From NCBI GenBank assembly GCA_964468045.1, contig CAYXTO010000011.1:62001-126000 (forward strand): a stretch of 64,000 nt of DNA. Direction: 5' to 3'. The notes under the pieces were generated by a model that saw only the letters and a list, made by a program, of their open reading frames with translations, was not told where the DNA came from and ran no database searches. Origin of the DNA: JAWKXU01 sp964468045. GTDB taxonomy: Bacteria > Pseudomonadota > Alphaproteobacteria > Sphingomonadales > Sphingomonadaceae. Shown piece after piece: positions 1 through 7,888 of this stretch; positions within the stretch are counted from its first letter, which is position 1; each line of letters begins with the position of its first letter. Made by a program: the position numbers and the translations under genes.

Positions 1-448
1 GCAAGGCTTCGATCTGCTTCCAGACCTTGTTGGAAAGGGTCGTGGCATTGCCATTGAGGTCAAGGCTGAGCGGAGCGATCAGTTCCGCCTTGGTGCCCAT
101 GCCCAGTGTTGCAGCGATGGGCTGCCCGGCAAGCATGTGCGCGCCATCCAGTTGACCGCCGATCACCCCGTCAAGCAGCACTTTCCAATTGGCCTGCGGC
201 TCAAGCGTCACATTGAGGCCTTCTTCCGCGAAGAAGCCCTTTTCCCGGGCGATCGCCAGCGGGGCCATGTCGGTCAGCTTGATGAAGCCAAGCTTGAGAT
301 TCGGCTTTTCGATACCGGCCGCCCTGGCGGCGGCGGACGTCTCGCTGGCCCCCTTCTCTCCGCCGGACCCGCAGCTGGCCAGCGCCAGGCCGGCCAATGC
401 CGCGATCACACCCCCGCAATCAAACCGAAGACCCCTGACACGCTCCAT
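1..448 (-). CDS. nrtA: Nitrate/bicarbonate-type ABC transporter substrate-binding lipoprotein, 3' part missing at window edge
   Basis: Read on the minus strand from an ATG at 448, this frame stays open to the window edge, giving 149 codons of an NrtA/CmpA-type periplasmic binding protein. The N-terminus has a hydrophobic signal ending in the lipobox LASC, so the protein is probably a lipoprotein. It continues with KLGFIKLTDMAPLAIAREKG, typical of the NrtA/NasS fold. A GAGGGAAG ribosome site precedes the ATG. It resembles NasS next door but, unlike NasS, has a signal peptide, so it is the likely transport component. The gene lies directly downstream of a predicted antitermination leader. Nitrate as substrate is inferred from the nasS-nasT context. 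Confidence 0.85.
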   Translation of the reverse strand, partial: MERVRGLRFDCGGVIAALAGLALASCGSGGEKGASETSAAARAAGIEKPNLKLGFIKLTDMAPLAIAREKGFFAEEGLNVTLEPQANWKVLLDGVIGGQLDGAHMLAGQPIAATLGMGTKAELIAPLSLDLNGNATTLSNKVWKQIEAL

Positions 449-478
449 TCGTTAGCTTCCCTCGCATTGCGACAACGC

Positions 479-528
479 AAAAAAAAACCGCCACGACTTG
501 ATCCCCAAAAGAAGATCAGATCGGGCGG
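479..528 (-). terminator. Intrinsic terminator in the nrtA leader
   Basis: On the minus strand CCGCC and GGCGG (plus coordinates 524-528 and 488-492) close a stem that also contains CGA/TCG and TGATC/GATCA pairs. Nine T residues follow (plus-strand A run 479-487). It lies only about 30 nt before the nrtA start, so it would stop transcription before nrtA unless bypassed. This is what a NasT-controlled attenuator should look like. Confidence 0.75.
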
Positions 529-558
529 CGACATTGCCACGCATTTTTGAATCACGAA

Positions 559-601
559 CCGAGGAAGGATGATCCGCCCAGCCTTGGGCGCCAGTCCTCG
601 G
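559..601 (-). promoter_or_regulatory. Predicted ANTAR (NasT) target hairpin in nrtA leader RNA
   Basis: On the minus strand CCGAGG/CCTCGG (596-601 with 559-564) encloses a second stem CGCCC/GGGCG (586-590 with 575-579). The inner loop is the hexanucleotide AAGGCT (580-585). An A at loop position 1 and a G at position 4 is the known signature of RNA hairpins bound by ANTAR proteins. It sits between nasS and nrtA, just before the terminator. ANTAR targets normally have two such hairpins; I could not fold a convincing second one in 602-664. The GGGCGG of this hairpin could also pair with the CCGCCC arm of the terminator, so the exact switch is unclear. Confidence 0.6.
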
Positions 602-664
602 TCAATTGAACGCTAACCGATTCGCTGCCTGCGCGTAAAGCGATTTTTGCACTGCAGCATAAAA

Positions 665-1879
665 TTACCGGCCGGGCAGAGCCTTGAGATAAGCTTCCAG
701 ATCATCCGGATCGAATATCCGGCCATCAAAGAAACCGTCTTTACCCAATGTGATGGAGCCTGACTGGGTGCCCACCTGGGTCAGCCCGCGCAAGCTCCCC
801 TCGACCTTGGAACTCGCGCCCGGCAGGCTTTCTCCAATGTCTTTTAATGCGCTGCGGTATACGTCCGGGCGAAAGACCTTCCCGGCCGTGCGCGCATCCT
901 CCGCACTGAACTCCAGCGCATCCCAGCGTACCATCTGGGTGTAAAGCCATTGGGCCTGGCTTACCCAGGGAAAGTTCGCGGCTTCCCGGTACTGAAACAT
1001 GAAATCGGAATAATGCACAGGCTGGTCGCCTCGCCGCAGCACCAGATGATCGGAGATCGCGCGCCGAATGACGGCGGCATCCTGATCGAGATAAGCCGGT
1101 TGCGCGAGCACAGCCGCATTCTCATCCCAATTGGCAGGATTGACGAAGTGGCTTCCGGCCTTGCGCATCGCCCGGATGAGAGCTTCGACCTGCGGTCGTT
1201 TTGCTTCGAGCACGGGCTCGCGCATCGCCAGCACCTTTTCGACCCCGCGCCGCCAGATCTGCGCCGTTGCCAGCACGATCACGGCTGCACCGCGATCCAC
1301 CGCGACACTGTTCCATGGCTCGCCGACACAGGCTCCGTCGATCTCCCCGCTATCCAGCGCGTCGGCAATGAAAGGCGGGGCGACCGTCACCAGTTCGATA
1401 TCCTTGTCGGGGATGATTCCGCATGCCGCCAGCCAATAACGGACCATGTAATTGTGACTGGAGTAGCGGTGCACGACGCCCAGCCGGATCGGCCGCCCCT
1501 CCTGCCGCCGTCGCGCCGCCGCTATCGCCAGCGCCGCACCGACCTGGCGCGGGTCACCCAGTTTCCCGTCAAAGCCAATGCTCTCCGCAAGATCGGTCCG
1601 CAGCGAGATCGCATTGCCATTCAGGCCCAGCACGAATGGAGCGACAAGCGGCTGGGCCGGGCGGGAACGGCCCAGCGTGGTCGCGATCGCCAGCGGAGCG
1701 ATCAGATGCGCCGCATCGGTATGGCCGTACAGCAGGCGATCCAGAACCGTCGCCCACGAGACATCGCGAACGAAGCGCAGCCGGAGACCTTCCTCTTCCG
1801 CAAAGCCATGTTCCTGCGCGAGGATAGGGAGGCAGGCGTCGACCAGCGGCAGGAACCCGATCGCAAGATCTTCAGTCAT
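665..1879 (-). CDS. nasS: NasS-type nitrate sensor (CmpA/NrtA fold, cytoplasmic)
   Basis: A 404-residue protein of the NrtA/CmpA binding-protein family. It starts directly with the mature fold (MTEDLAIGFLPLVDACLPIL) and has no signal peptide. In NasST systems this cytoplasmic relative binds nitrate or nitrite and holds NasT inactive when ligand is absent. It lies 31 nt downstream of nasT on the same strand and upstream of nrtA, the usual nasT-nasS arrangement. The lack of a signal peptide and the neighbouring ANTAR gene separate it from the transporter protein NrtA. Ligand specificity is inferred from context. Confidence 0.85.
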   Translation of the reverse strand: MTEDLAIGFLPLVDACLPILAQEHGFAEEEGLRLRFVRDVSWATVLDRLLYGHTDAAHLIAPLAIATTLGRSRPAQPLVAPFVLGLNGNAISLRTDLAESIGFDGKLGDPRQVGAALAIAAARRRQEGRPIRLGVVHRYSSHNYMVRYWLAACGIIPDKDIELVTVAPPFIADALDSGEIDGACVGEPWNSVAVDRGAAVIVLATAQIWRRGVEKVLAMREPVLEAKRPQVEALIRAMRKAGSHFVNPANWDENAAVLAQPAYLDQDAAVIRRAISDHLVLRRGDQPVHYSDFMFQYREAANFPWVSQAQWLYTQMVRWDALEFSAEDARTAGKVFRPDVYRSALKDIGESLPGASSKVEGSLRGLTQVGTQSGSITLGKDGFFDGRIFDPDDLEAYLKALPGR

Positions 1880-1910
1880 TTCGCGCTTCCTGTCATCTGC
1901 CGCCTGTCCT

Positions 1911-2489
1911 TCATTGCCCGCCGATGAGGTCGTGCGCCGTCACGACCGCTTCCGCGATCTCGACGATGCGCCGGTTGGAATTCATCGCCTTGCGGCGCAG
2001 CTCGGCATAGGCCTCGGGCTCGCTGATCGAGCGGCTATCCATCAGGATACGCTTGGCCCGATCGACCATGTCCCGTTCGGCGAGCTTGCCCTTTGCTTCG
2101 GCCAGATCGGATTGCAGCCGCGAAAAGGCATTGAAGCGGCGGATCGCCAGATCGAGCAACGGCCTGATGCGGTTGGCAGCTAGGCCATCCACGACATAGG
2201 CGGATACGCCCGCATCGATAGAGGCAGCGATCGCATCATCGTCTGACTGATCCACGAACATCGCGATCGGCCGGGCCAACGCACGGCTAACCGCGAAATA
2301 CTCTTCCAGAACGTCACGGGACGGATTGCCCAGATCGATCAGGACAATATCCGGATCGATCCGTTCGAGTTGGGCAAGCAAGGCCTTCCGATCGGTGAGC
2401 GTGAAGATCTCGCAACCGTCGAGTTCGGCCAGCCCCTCTTCGATAATCGTGGCGCGCAGGGCGCTTTCATCGACAACGGCAACTCGCAT
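1911..2489 (-). CDS. nasT: NasT-type response regulator with ANTAR RNA-binding domain
   Basis: A 192-residue protein with a receiver-like domain at residues 1 to about 120 (aspartate in LIDLGNP near residue 52). A C-terminal ANTAR domain follows at about 137-185, recognisable from AERDMVDRAKRILM and the following SEPEAYAELRRKAM. NasT binds hexaloop hairpins in leader RNA and lets polymerase pass a terminator; NasS restrains it. The ATG at 2489 gives the normal start MRVAVVDES; an in-frame ATG 36 nt upstream adds unconserved residues. A matching hairpin and terminator lie before nrtA. Confidence 0.88.
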   Translation of the reverse strand: MRVAVVDESALRATIIEEGLAELDGCEIFTLTDRKALLAQLERIDPDIVLIDLGNPSRDVLEEYFAVSRALARPIAMFVDQSDDDAIAASIDAGVSAYVVDGLAANRIRPLLDLAIRRFNAFSRLQSDLAEAKGKLAERDMVDRAKRILMDSRSISEPEAYAELRRKAMNSNRRIVEIAEAVVTAHDLIGGQ

Positions 2490-2576
2490 GGCCGCCTTAT
2501 TGCAGCGCACAATGGATGGTTGCAAGCAGGAGAAAGAATCAACGCAGCGCGGCCGCGTGCCCTCGTCCGGCCATCG

Positions 2577-3380
2577 TCAGATCACTCCGGCGACCAGCAC
2601 CACCAGCCAGGCCGCGGGCAGGAACAGCATCTGGGCCAGCAGCGTTCCGGCAATGCGGCTGAGCGACAGCCACACGATGGTGCGGCGGAACATCGGCTCG
2701 CTGATACTTCCAGCCACCACATCGTCCGTCATCACCGAAAGCTGGGGGTCGATCAGCACGAACAGCAGGATAGTGGCGAATCCATTGACGACCGCGGAAA
2801 GCTGCGACGCCGTGACCCGATATTCGGGATAGAGGTAGCCGGCATAGAGCGATGCGACGACACCCACGGTCAACAGGGCCTGGGCCAGCACATTGAGCAT
2901 GATCACTGTCCCGGAAATCCCTCTGGGCTTCCGCAATTCCGTCACATGCGCCATCCGCGGCGCGGTGCTGGTCCGACGGATATATCCGAGGCCGCCCTTC
3001 GCAAAGGCATGCATGACCATCTTCGGGATCGAGCGGTGATCCTGGAAGTCGTTGATGGCGCTGCAGAACCAGCGCTGGACGGTCGGGATCATGAGCGTGC
3101 CGACGATCGTCGCGATCGTGGCGGAAAGCAGGATCATCCGGAAGTCGCGCAGCAGAAACTCGCCGGTTCCGGCCGCCAGGGCGTTCTCGATGCGCTTGGC
3201 CAGAAAGGGACCGAGAAAGCTGTTGGAGAGCCTTGAGAGCAGCACAAGGACGTTGAACAGCGCAAAAGAGACCGCGATCCGCCGGGTCCGAACACCGGCG
3301 ATGCGCGCGGCGTAGGCAAGCGCCCCGATGAGATTTATGCCGAAGGTGAGCAGGCAGATGACCGCCAGTTGCATATCCAT
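2577..3380 (-). CDS. amj: Amj-family (DUF2837) lipid II flippase
   Basis: A 267-residue polytopic membrane protein with about six hydrophobic segments. The N-terminal stretch contains INLIGALAYAARIAGVRT and IAVSFALFNVLVLLSRL, which match my recollection of Bacillus subtilis Amj. Amj flips the peptidoglycan precursor lipid II across the cytoplasmic membrane as an alternative to MurJ. It lies 87 nt upstream of nasT on the same strand, but nothing links it functionally to nitrogen genes. Family assignment is by recognition of conserved motifs; the activity here is inferred. Confidence 0.8.
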   Translation of the reverse strand: MDMQLAVICLLTFGINLIGALAYAARIAGVRTRRIAVSFALFNVLVLLSRLSNSFLGPFLAKRIENALAAGTGEFLLRDFRMILLSATIATIVGTLMIPTVQRWFCSAINDFQDHRSIPKMVMHAFAKGGLGYIRRTSTAPRMAHVTELRKPRGISGTVIMLNVLAQALLTVGVVASLYAGYLYPEYRVTASQLSAVVNGFATILLFVLIDPQLSVMTDDVVAGSISEPMFRRTIVWLSLSRIAGTLLAQMLFLPAAWLVVLVAGVI

Positions 3381-3554
3381 GATGGAACTCCAGACCGTGC
3401 GCGCATGGCCAACAGGTGGCTAATCTCGATCTCTCGAATTGGAAATAGAGCATGCTGCGGTTATGGACGGGAAGATCGACCCAGCGTTCGGACAGGGAAT
3501 GACCCCACCACTCCCCATTGCCAGGCCTGCCGGAACCCCGCACCGGGGCGCCTC

Positions 3555-5336
3555 ATGACCTTCGACCAATGGGCGATCATCGCCATCCTTCTCACCATGC
3601 TCGTCGCCTATGCGACCGAACGTTTCCGCGTCGAACTGGTGGCAATGACCGGGCTGGGCGTCGGATACCTGGCCGGCGTGGTGCCGGTGCAAAACGTGTT
3701 CGCGGGGTTTTCCAGCCCGGCCGTGATCACGGTGGCCGAAGTGCTGCTGATCGTGTCCGCCCTTTCGGCGACGCGGGTGATCGACGATTTCTCCCGCAGG
3801 ATCATCGCACGGGCCAGCAACGAGACAGCGGTCCTGGCCATCCTTTGTGCAACCGGGGCCTTCATATCGGTTTTCATGAACAATATCGGCGCGCTCGCGC
3901 TGATGTTCCCGGTGGCGCTGTCGGTCTGCGTCCGGCTGAATATCGCGCCGGGCCGCATCCTGATGCCGCTGTCCTTCGCGACCTTGCTGGGCGGCATGTG
4001 CTCGCTCACCGGCACGCCCGCCAATCTGGTGGTCAATCAGTGGAATATCTCCAAAACCGGCGCCGGCTTCGGCTATTTCGAGCTCGCCCTGATCGGCGGG
4101 CCGGTCGCCCTGGCCGGACTGGCATGGATCGTCTTCGCCGCGCCGCGCGTCTTCCGCCACCTCCATGCCCCCGAAGCCACGCCCTTCGACGCGGGGCCGG
4201 GCGAGTTTCTGGCGAAGATGGCGGTTCCGCCGATGTCGGGAATGGTCGGCCTGCATGTTCCCGAGGCGGAGGATCGCTTCGGCATCGCGATTCACGGGGT
4301 GCTGCGCCATGGCAATCACGTCTTCGCGAGACGAGGCGATATTCTCATCGCTGCGGACGATACCCTGCTGGTCGAGGGAAGCCTCGCCCGCCTGGATGAA
4401 CTGGAAGGCACCGGCATCCTGCGGGCCACGCTCGAGCAGGCGGACCACCCCCCCACGCTGGAGCGCATGGAAGTGGTGGTCATGCCGGAGAGCCTGCTGC
4501 TGGGCTCGCGCATAGCCGACATACAGGCCTTCGCCGACAGCGCGGTCAGCGTCGCGGGCCTCGCCAGCAGGCGCAGGAGGATCGAGGGGCGGTTCGAGGA
4601 TATTCAGATCGGCATGGGAGACGTGCTGATCCTGGCCGGAGAGCGCACCACCCTGCGCCAGACCGCGGCGGATTGTGGAGTGCTCCCCCTGTCGCGGCGC
4701 AGGCCGCGCATAATCAGCCGGATGGCCAAGCCCAGCATCGCGACCTTCGCGGCCGGCATCCTCCTGACCGCCTTCAACATCGTCCCCACCGAAGTCGCAT
4801 TCGGCGCCGTGGTGATTGTCATGGCCATGCTGGGCAGCCTCAACTTGCGCAGCGCCTTGCAGGACATCAACTGGACGATCATCATCCTGCTGGCCTGCAT
4901 GATCCCGCTCGGCATGGCGGTCGAGGAAACCGGCGCCGCTAGGCTGATAGCCAATACGATCGCGGAGTATCTGCCGGTGGCGGAGCCGCTGGCGGTGGCA
5001 ACGGTGGTGCTGCTGCTGGCCGTGGCCATCACGCCGTTCATCGACAATGTTTCCACCGCCGTGGTGCTGAGCCCGATCGCAGCCGGGATCGCATCCCGCA
5101 CCGGCGTGCCGGTCGAGCCGCTGCTGATGGCCGTTGCGGTGGGCGCGTCGCTCGATTTCCTCACGCCTTTCGGACACCACAACAACGCGGTGGTCATGGG
5201 CGCGGCGGGGTATCGCTTCCGAGATTTCCCCCGGCTCGGCGCGCCGCTGCTGATGATCTGCCTGATCATGGCGATCCTGGCGCTGGCGGGGGTCCAGAAC
5301 AGCCCCACCCTTGCAACATTTTTTTGGAACGGTTAA
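3555..5336 (+). CDS. SLC13/DASS family permease with central RCK_C domains, possible sulfate permease
   Basis: A 593-residue permease. The first and last thirds are hydrophobic (start MTFDQWAIIAILLTMLVAYA) and contain the family motifs FMNNIGALALMFPVA and ITPFIDNVSTAVVLSPIA. Between them, at roughly residues 205-385, two soluble TrkA-C/RCK_C-like modules are visible (around GDILIAADDTLLVEG and GDVLILAGERTTLR). DASS proteins of this architecture move sulfate and other anions. The gene directly precedes an Rrf2 regulator and a sulfate ABC operon, which supports sulfate, but this is inference. The rrf2 promoter and operator overlap its last codons. An upstream in-frame ATG at 3369 lacks a family match. 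Confidence 0.82.
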   Translation: MTFDQWAIIAILLTMLVAYATERFRVELVAMTGLGVGYLAGVVPVQNVFAGFSSPAVITVAEVLLIVSALSATRVIDDFSRRIIARASNETAVLAILCATGAFISVFMNNIGALALMFPVALSVCVRLNIAPGRILMPLSFATLLGGMCSLTGTPANLVVNQWNISKTGAGFGYFELALIGGPVALAGLAWIVFAAPRVFRHLHAPEATPFDAGPGEFLAKMAVPPMSGMVGLHVPEAEDRFGIAIHGVLRHGNHVFARRGDILIAADDTLLVEGSLARLDELEGTGILRATLEQADHPPTLERMEVVVMPESLLLGSRIADIQAFADSAVSVAGLASRRRRIEGRFEDIQIGMGDVLILAGERTTLRQTAADCGVLPLSRRRPRIISRMAKPSIATFAAGILLTAFNIVPTEVAFGAVVIVMAMLGSLNLRSALQDINWTIIILLACMIPLGMAVEETGAARLIANTIAEYLPVAEPLAVATVVLLLAVAITPFIDNVSTAVVLSPIAAGIASRTGVPVEPLLMAVAVGASLDFLTPFGHHNNAVVMGAAGYRFRDFPRLGAPLLMICLIMAILALAGVQNSPTLATFFWNG

Positions 5337-5339
5337 ATA
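5311..5339 (+). promoter_or_regulatory. Candidate sigma-70 promoter of the Rrf2 gene
   Basis: TTGCAA (5311-5316) and TAAATA (5334-5339) are separated by 17 nt. The -10 element overlaps the candidate Rrf2 operator that begins at 5337, so a bound repressor could block polymerase. The promoter lies inside the last codons of the permease gene. Confidence 0.45.
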
Positions 5340-5355
5340 CCTACTTATTCGATAG
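5337..5355 (+). promoter_or_regulatory. Candidate Rrf2 operator, copy 1
   Basis: The 19-bp element ATACCTACTTATTCGATAG lies 22 bp before the rrf2 start codon. A second copy differing at four positions lies in front of the sulfate transporter operon. CTA and TAG ends give it partial dyad symmetry. Occurrence in front of the regulator itself and its likely target suggests autoregulation plus control of sulfate uptake. Confidence 0.5.
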
Positions 5356-5377
5356 GGAAGGGTTGGCGGCAGCTCTC

Positions 5378-5836
5378 ATGATTTCCAACAAGGCCAAATA
5401 CGCGTTTCGCGCCCTTCTCGCCGTAGCGGCGGAACCGGAAGGAGAGTCCCTGACGAGCGCCGAGATCGCGCGCCGCCATGCGATCCCGCACAAGTTCCTC
5501 GAACAGATCCTGCTCGATCTCAAGAAAGCCGGCATCCTGGACAGCCGCCGCGGGAAAAGTGGCGGATATGTGATGCTTAGGCCAGCCGACACGATCAGCT
5601 TCGGTGAAGTGCTGCGCCTTTTCGAAGGCCCTCTTGCCCCGCTCCCCTGCCTGTCCCGGCAAGCCTATCGCCGCTGCGAGGATTGCGTGAGCGAAACCCA
5701 TTGCGCGATCCGCAAAGAGTTCGGGCGCGCCTACGACGCCAGCCGGCAGGTGCTTGATTCCCGCACCATCGCCGATGCCCTGCGGAATGGATCCGGCGGG
5801 TTCGAAATACTGCCGGAAGAGCGGCAGGCGGGCTGA
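5378..5836 (+). CDS. Rrf2-family transcriptional regulator with cysteine cluster
   Basis: A 152-residue Rrf2 protein. The N-terminal winged helix is clear: MISNKAKYAFRALLAVA, then an IPHKFLEQILLDLKKAG recognition region and RRGKSGGY. Four cysteines follow at about positions 91, 100, 103 and 109, an arrangement that could bind an Fe-S cluster or sense thiols, although its spacing differs from IscR/NsrR. The ATG at 5378 gives the standard N-terminus; a longer frame from 5324 overlaps the permease and is unconserved. Its position between a DASS permease and a sulfate ABC operon suggests a sulfur or cysteine regulator analogous to CymR, which is inference. Confidence 0.82.
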   Translation: MISNKAKYAFRALLAVAAEPEGESLTSAEIARRHAIPHKFLEQILLDLKKAGILDSRRGKSGGYVMLRPADTISFGEVLRLFEGPLAPLPCLSRQAYRRCEDCVSETHCAIRKEFGRAYDASRQVLDSRTIADALRNGSGGFEILPEERQAG

Positions 5837-5857
5837 ACCGTAAAAAACATACTTGCA

Positions 5858-5876
5858 ATCCCTACTAAATAGATAG
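5858..5876 (+). promoter_or_regulatory. Candidate Rrf2 operator, copy 2, before the sulfate operon
   Basis: ATCCCTACTAAATAGATAG matches the element upstream of rrf2 at 15 of 19 positions, including ATnCCTACT and GATAG. TTGCAA, a possible -35, begins at 5853 and a weak CATAAT-like -10 follows near 5878, so the element would lie within a promoter for the downstream binding-protein gene. Confidence 0.5.
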
Positions 5877-5947
5877 ACATAATGGGCGAGCAGCTGGGCC
5901 GAGGCTGCTTTTCTGCGGAAACGGCCCGCTTCCGGGGAGAATCGCAA

Positions 5948-6991
5948 GTGAACCGTGTAGGGAATTCGCGCTTATGGCTCGCGGCTGTTGCCGGGCTGGC
6001 CCTGCTTGGCGCATGCTCGAAGGAAGGCGGATCGCCCAATGATCCCAAAGGCGCGGTGGAGATTCTCAACGTCTCCTACGATCCCACTCGCGAGCTTTAC
6101 GCGGCGCTGAACCCCAGGTTCGCGGCGAAGTGGAAAGCCGAGAGCGGCCAGGACGTCACCGTGAACATGAGCCACGGCGGCTCGGGCAAGCAGGCCCGGG
6201 CGGTCATCGACGGGCTGAACGCCGATGTGGTGACGCTCGCCCTGGCCTATGACATTGACGAGATCGCGGCGCGCGCCGGGAAACTGCCGGCCAATTGGCA
6301 AACCCGCTTCCCCCGGAACAGTTCACCCTACAATTCAACCATCGTGTTCCTGGTCCGCAAGGGCAATCCCAAGGGCATCAAGGACTGGGGCGACTTGGTG
6401 AAGCCCGGCGTTGCGGTCATCACCCCGAATCCCAAGACCAGCGGCGGCGCGCGGTGGAACTTCCTCGCCGCCTGGGCCTATGGCCGGGAGAAGCTCGGTT
6501 CCGACGCGGCCGCGCAGCAATTCGTGAAACAGCTCTACGCCAATGTGCCGGTGCTCGACAGCGGCGCGCGCGGTTCCACCACCACCTTCGTGGAACGCGG
6601 GATCGGCGATGTGCTGCTCGCCTGGGAAAACGAGGCCTTCCTCGCCCGGAAGGAACTGGGCGAAGGCAAGTTCGACATCATCACGCCTTCGATTTCCATC
6701 CGCGCGGAACCTCCCGTAGCGGTGGTGGACGAGAACGCCCGCAAGCGCGGCGCGGAAAAGGTTGCGCAGGCCTATCTCAGCTATCTCTACACGCCGGAAG
6801 CACAGGAAATCATCGCGCAGAACCATTACCGTCCGATCGATGATCAGGTCGCGGCAAAATACGCGTCGACCTTTCCCAGGATCAATCTCGTGACCATCGA
6901 TGGGACGTTTGGCGGCTGGGCGGCCGCCCAGAAGAAGTTCTTCGACGACGGCGCGATCTTCGACAAGATTTTCGCGGACGGCAAACGGTAA
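5948..6991 (+). CDS. cysP: Sulfate ABC transporter substrate-binding lipoprotein
   Basis: A 347-residue member of the CysP/Sbp sulfate-binding family. It begins with a hydrophobic signal and lipobox LLGAC, suggesting a lipid-anchored periplasmic protein. Family motifs include MSHGGSGKQARAVIDG, NADVVTLALAYDID and PNPKTSGGARWNFLAAW. A GTG at 5948 with GGGGAGA just upstream is the best start; the longer ATG frame at 5882 lacks a ribosome site and would bury the signal peptide. It leads the operon binding protein-cysT-cysW-cysA-yezD, behind a candidate Rrf2 operator. Sulfate versus thiosulfate preference cannot be told from sequence. Confidence 0.9.
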   Translation: MNRVGNSRLWLAAVAGLALLGACSKEGGSPNDPKGAVEILNVSYDPTRELYAALNPRFAAKWKAESGQDVTVNMSHGGSGKQARAVIDGLNADVVTLALAYDIDEIAARAGKLPANWQTRFPRNSSPYNSTIVFLVRKGNPKGIKDWGDLVKPGVAVITPNPKTSGGARWNFLAAWAYGREKLGSDAAAQQFVKQLYANVPVLDSGARGSTTTFVERGIGDVLLAWENEAFLARKELGEGKFDIITPSISIRAEPPVAVVDENARKRGAEKVAQAYLSYLYTPEAQEIIAQNHYRPIDDQVAAKYASTFPRINLVTIDGTFGGWAAAQKKFFDDGAIFDKIFADGKR

Positions 6992-6997
6992 CCTGCC

Positions 6998-7888
6998 ATG
7001 GAGATCGCATTGAGCAGTCCACTGCAGATGCCCGCTTCGCCGACAAGGCGGGGGCCAGTCCGTTCCGCAAGGCGCAAATCGGTCATCCCCGGTTTCGGCC
7101 TGACGATGGGGCTCACCCTGGCCTGGCTTTCGCTGATCGTGCTGATTCCGCTGAGCACGGTGTTCGTTCGCTCCGCCGGAATGGGCATTTCGGATTTCGT
7201 GGCCGCGGGTTTCGCGCCGCGCGCCTTGGCCGCCTACAGGATCAGCTTCGGCACCGCTTTCCTGGCCGCAACGGTCAACGGGATCTTCGGACTGCTCACC
7301 GCTTGGGTGCTGGTGCGTTACGACTTTGCCGGGAAGCGCATCATCAACGCCCTGGTCGATCTTCCGTTCGCCTTGCCCACCGCGGTCGCGGGCATCGCCC
7401 TGACCGCGATCTATGCGGGCAATGGCTGGATCGGGCAGTTCCTGGAACCGCTGGGTATCCAGCTCGCCTATTCGCCGCTCGGCATCACCCTGGCGCTGAT
7501 CTTCATCGGACTGCCCTTTGTGGTACGCTCGGTCGAGCCGGTGCTGGAGGATCTTAGCATCGAGGTGGAGGAAGCCGCGCTTTCGCTCGGCGCGCGCCCA
7601 TGGCAGGTATTCGCGCGGGTCATCCTGCCGACGATCCTGCCCTCGCTGCTCACCGGCTTCGCGCTCGCCTTCGCCCGTGGCGTGGGGGAATACGGCTCGG
7701 TCATCTTCATCGCCGGGAACATGCCGTTCAAGTCGGAGATCGCGCCGCTGCTGATCGTGACGCATCTCGAACAATATGATTATGCGGCGGCGACCGCGAT
7801 CGCCACCGTCATGCTGATCGCCTCCTTCGCCATCCTGCTGCTGATCAACCTTATCCAGGCGTGGAGCCGGAGGAGGCTGTCGGCATGA
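6998..7888 (+). CDS. cysT: Sulfate ABC transporter permease CysT (CysU)
   Basis: A 296-residue inner-membrane permease with about six transmembrane segments. The EAA loop coupling to the ATPase is visible as EEAALSLGARPWQVFARV, and the family segment DLPFALPTAVAGIALTAIY is present. The gene starts 6 nt after the binding protein and overlaps cysW by 4 nt (ATGA). It would pair with CysW and CysA to import sulfate. Confidence 0.93.
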   Translation: MEIALSSPLQMPASPTRRGPVRSARRKSVIPGFGLTMGLTLAWLSLIVLIPLSTVFVRSAGMGISDFVAAGFAPRALAAYRISFGTAFLAATVNGIFGLLTAWVLVRYDFAGKRIINALVDLPFALPTAVAGIALTAIYAGNGWIGQFLEPLGIQLAYSPLGITLALIFIGLPFVVRSVEPVLEDLSIEVEEAALSLGARPWQVFARVILPTILPSLLTGFALAFARGVGEYGSVIFIAGNMPFKSEIAPLLIVTHLEQYDYAAATAIATVMLIASFAILLLINLIQAWSRRRLSA

